Shown here: in pieces, positions 63,415 to 64,000 of the stretch
How the letters are laid out: each line of letters opens with the position of its first letter
Position numbering within the stretch: position 1 is the stretch's first letter
Source of the DNA: Tribonema minus
Taxonomy: Eukaryota > Sar > Xanthophyceae > Tribonematales > Tribonemataceae
Assembly: GCA_017506865.1 (NCBI GenBank)
Contig: JAFCMP010000537.1
Span: 496,001-560,000, forward strand
Length of the DNA stretch: 64,000 nucleotides
Direction: 5' to 3'
The notes under the pieces: generated by a model
Told to the model about the DNA's origin: nothing
The model's input: only the letters and a program-made list of their open reading frames with translations
The model's database searches: none
Position numbers and translations under genes: made by a program

Positions 63415-63773
63415 AGCTTATCTTCCTCTCCAGCAGAAGCCCGCGCGGCGACCGCTGTTGCTGTGCCTGCGCCTGAGAGTGGGTCCCCTCCGACCCGATC
63501 ATGTTTTCAAGGATGTATGCTGCTGCCTGCTGATCAGCAGCATCTGAAAGCGCCCGGCGTCCTTGCGGTTTGGACGCTGCTGATTACCTGCGGTATAGAA
63601 AGACGCACGAGACAGCAACCCTCCAGCGGCAGAGATGCACAATAATCTGAATTGTTCCACATTGGATTCGCCGACTCCGATCGGAACACGGTGATATCGC
63701 GGCTTATTAGGAAGACCGCAGACCTAGATTTGAAAACCACTTTCCCCCTTCCTTCATGAAGCTGCAACAGTGC
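63415..63773. repeat. Segmental duplication of the TPS 5' region, copy 2
   Basis: 359 bp, about 98% identical to 57778-58139. It carries the candidate exon (63761-63588, minus), the following intron and the first ~28 codons of TPS exon 1 (MIGSEGTHSQAQAQQQR), then breaks off into unrelated sequence with an early stop. At its other end it abuts family C at 63773. Confidence 0.93.
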
Positions 63774-64000
63774 GACCTCGCTGTGCAAAAATCAAACGGT
63801 TTGCCCACATGTGTGGAAATATGTGCAAATTTGCACTGGTAAAGCATTGGCAGCAAGAGAAGCAAAAACAGGAGAAAGACACACAAGGGGCATGGATGGC
63901 TTTTGTCCGAAGTAAAAGGCCTGTCGTATTTAATGGTGTGTGGGAGCTGCAGGTACTGACTTGCACAACCTAGAGTCACTGCGCAGCTTGAATGCCCTAG
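63773..64000 (+). repeat. Dispersed repeat family C, copy 2 (runs off the window)
   Basis: Same orientation as 29224-29460. It starts exactly where the TPS-5' duplication ends, so the two may have moved together or the insertion used this junction. Confidence 0.85.

Overview
The window looks like nuclear DNA of a green alga (Chlorophyta; no species call). The reasons are a nuclear-type gene for a plastid sigma-70 factor, a plant-like class II trehalose-6-phosphate synthase/phosphatase, a CDK with a PSTAIRE helix, many small exons (57 to 432 bp) in very long GT-AG introns, moderate GC, and scattered TTAGGG/CCCTAA runs. There is no operon structure, rRNA or recognisable tRNA.

Layout. 0-9.3 kb: a small ankyrin gene between inverted repeats, a 233-bp introner-like element between two short in-frame exons, a larger ankyrin locus with two frame breaks, a Cys-rich open frame, a tandemly duplicated unknown segment and a possible nuclear protein. 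10.0-18.6 kb (minus): a CDK-family kinase; nine exons located, first exon not found. 20.7-27.1 kb (plus): a plastid sigma factor, eight exons, 416 residues, assembled without a gap. 27.1-32.9 kb: mostly intergenic, with a GC-rich minisatellite, a dispersed repeat and an array of hairpin-bearing ~70-bp units. 32.9-57.9 kb (minus): a class II TPS/TPP gene; 22 exons joined in frame (about 1,174 residues over 25 kb), possibly with further exons upstream. 58-64 kb: weak ORFs, a 2.86-kb segment with perfect 49-bp terminal inverted repeats enclosing a single-exon 722-codon ORF, and a second copy of the TPS 5' exon region.

The most unusual signal is shared by the kinase, sigma and TPS genes. Around many exons the splice junction itself (20-80 bp of exon end plus donor or acceptor plus nearby intron) has been copied repeatedly into the adjoining intron. 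I call these 'exon-edge echoes'. I count over 40 in at least 17 introns. They make up much of the intron length, keep GT, GC or AG dinucleotides, and decay with distance. Small mobile-looking elements are also present: a 93-bp element identical in two unrelated introns with 9-10 bp target duplications, a 3'-anchored and 5'-truncated repeat family, and the inverted-repeat family that includes the introner-like copy.

The three recognisable genes serve different cell functions (cell-cycle or signalling kinase, plastid transcription, trehalose metabolism or sugar signalling). I infer no shared pathway from their adjacency. The kinase and sigma factor are divergent and share a 2.2-kb upstream region.
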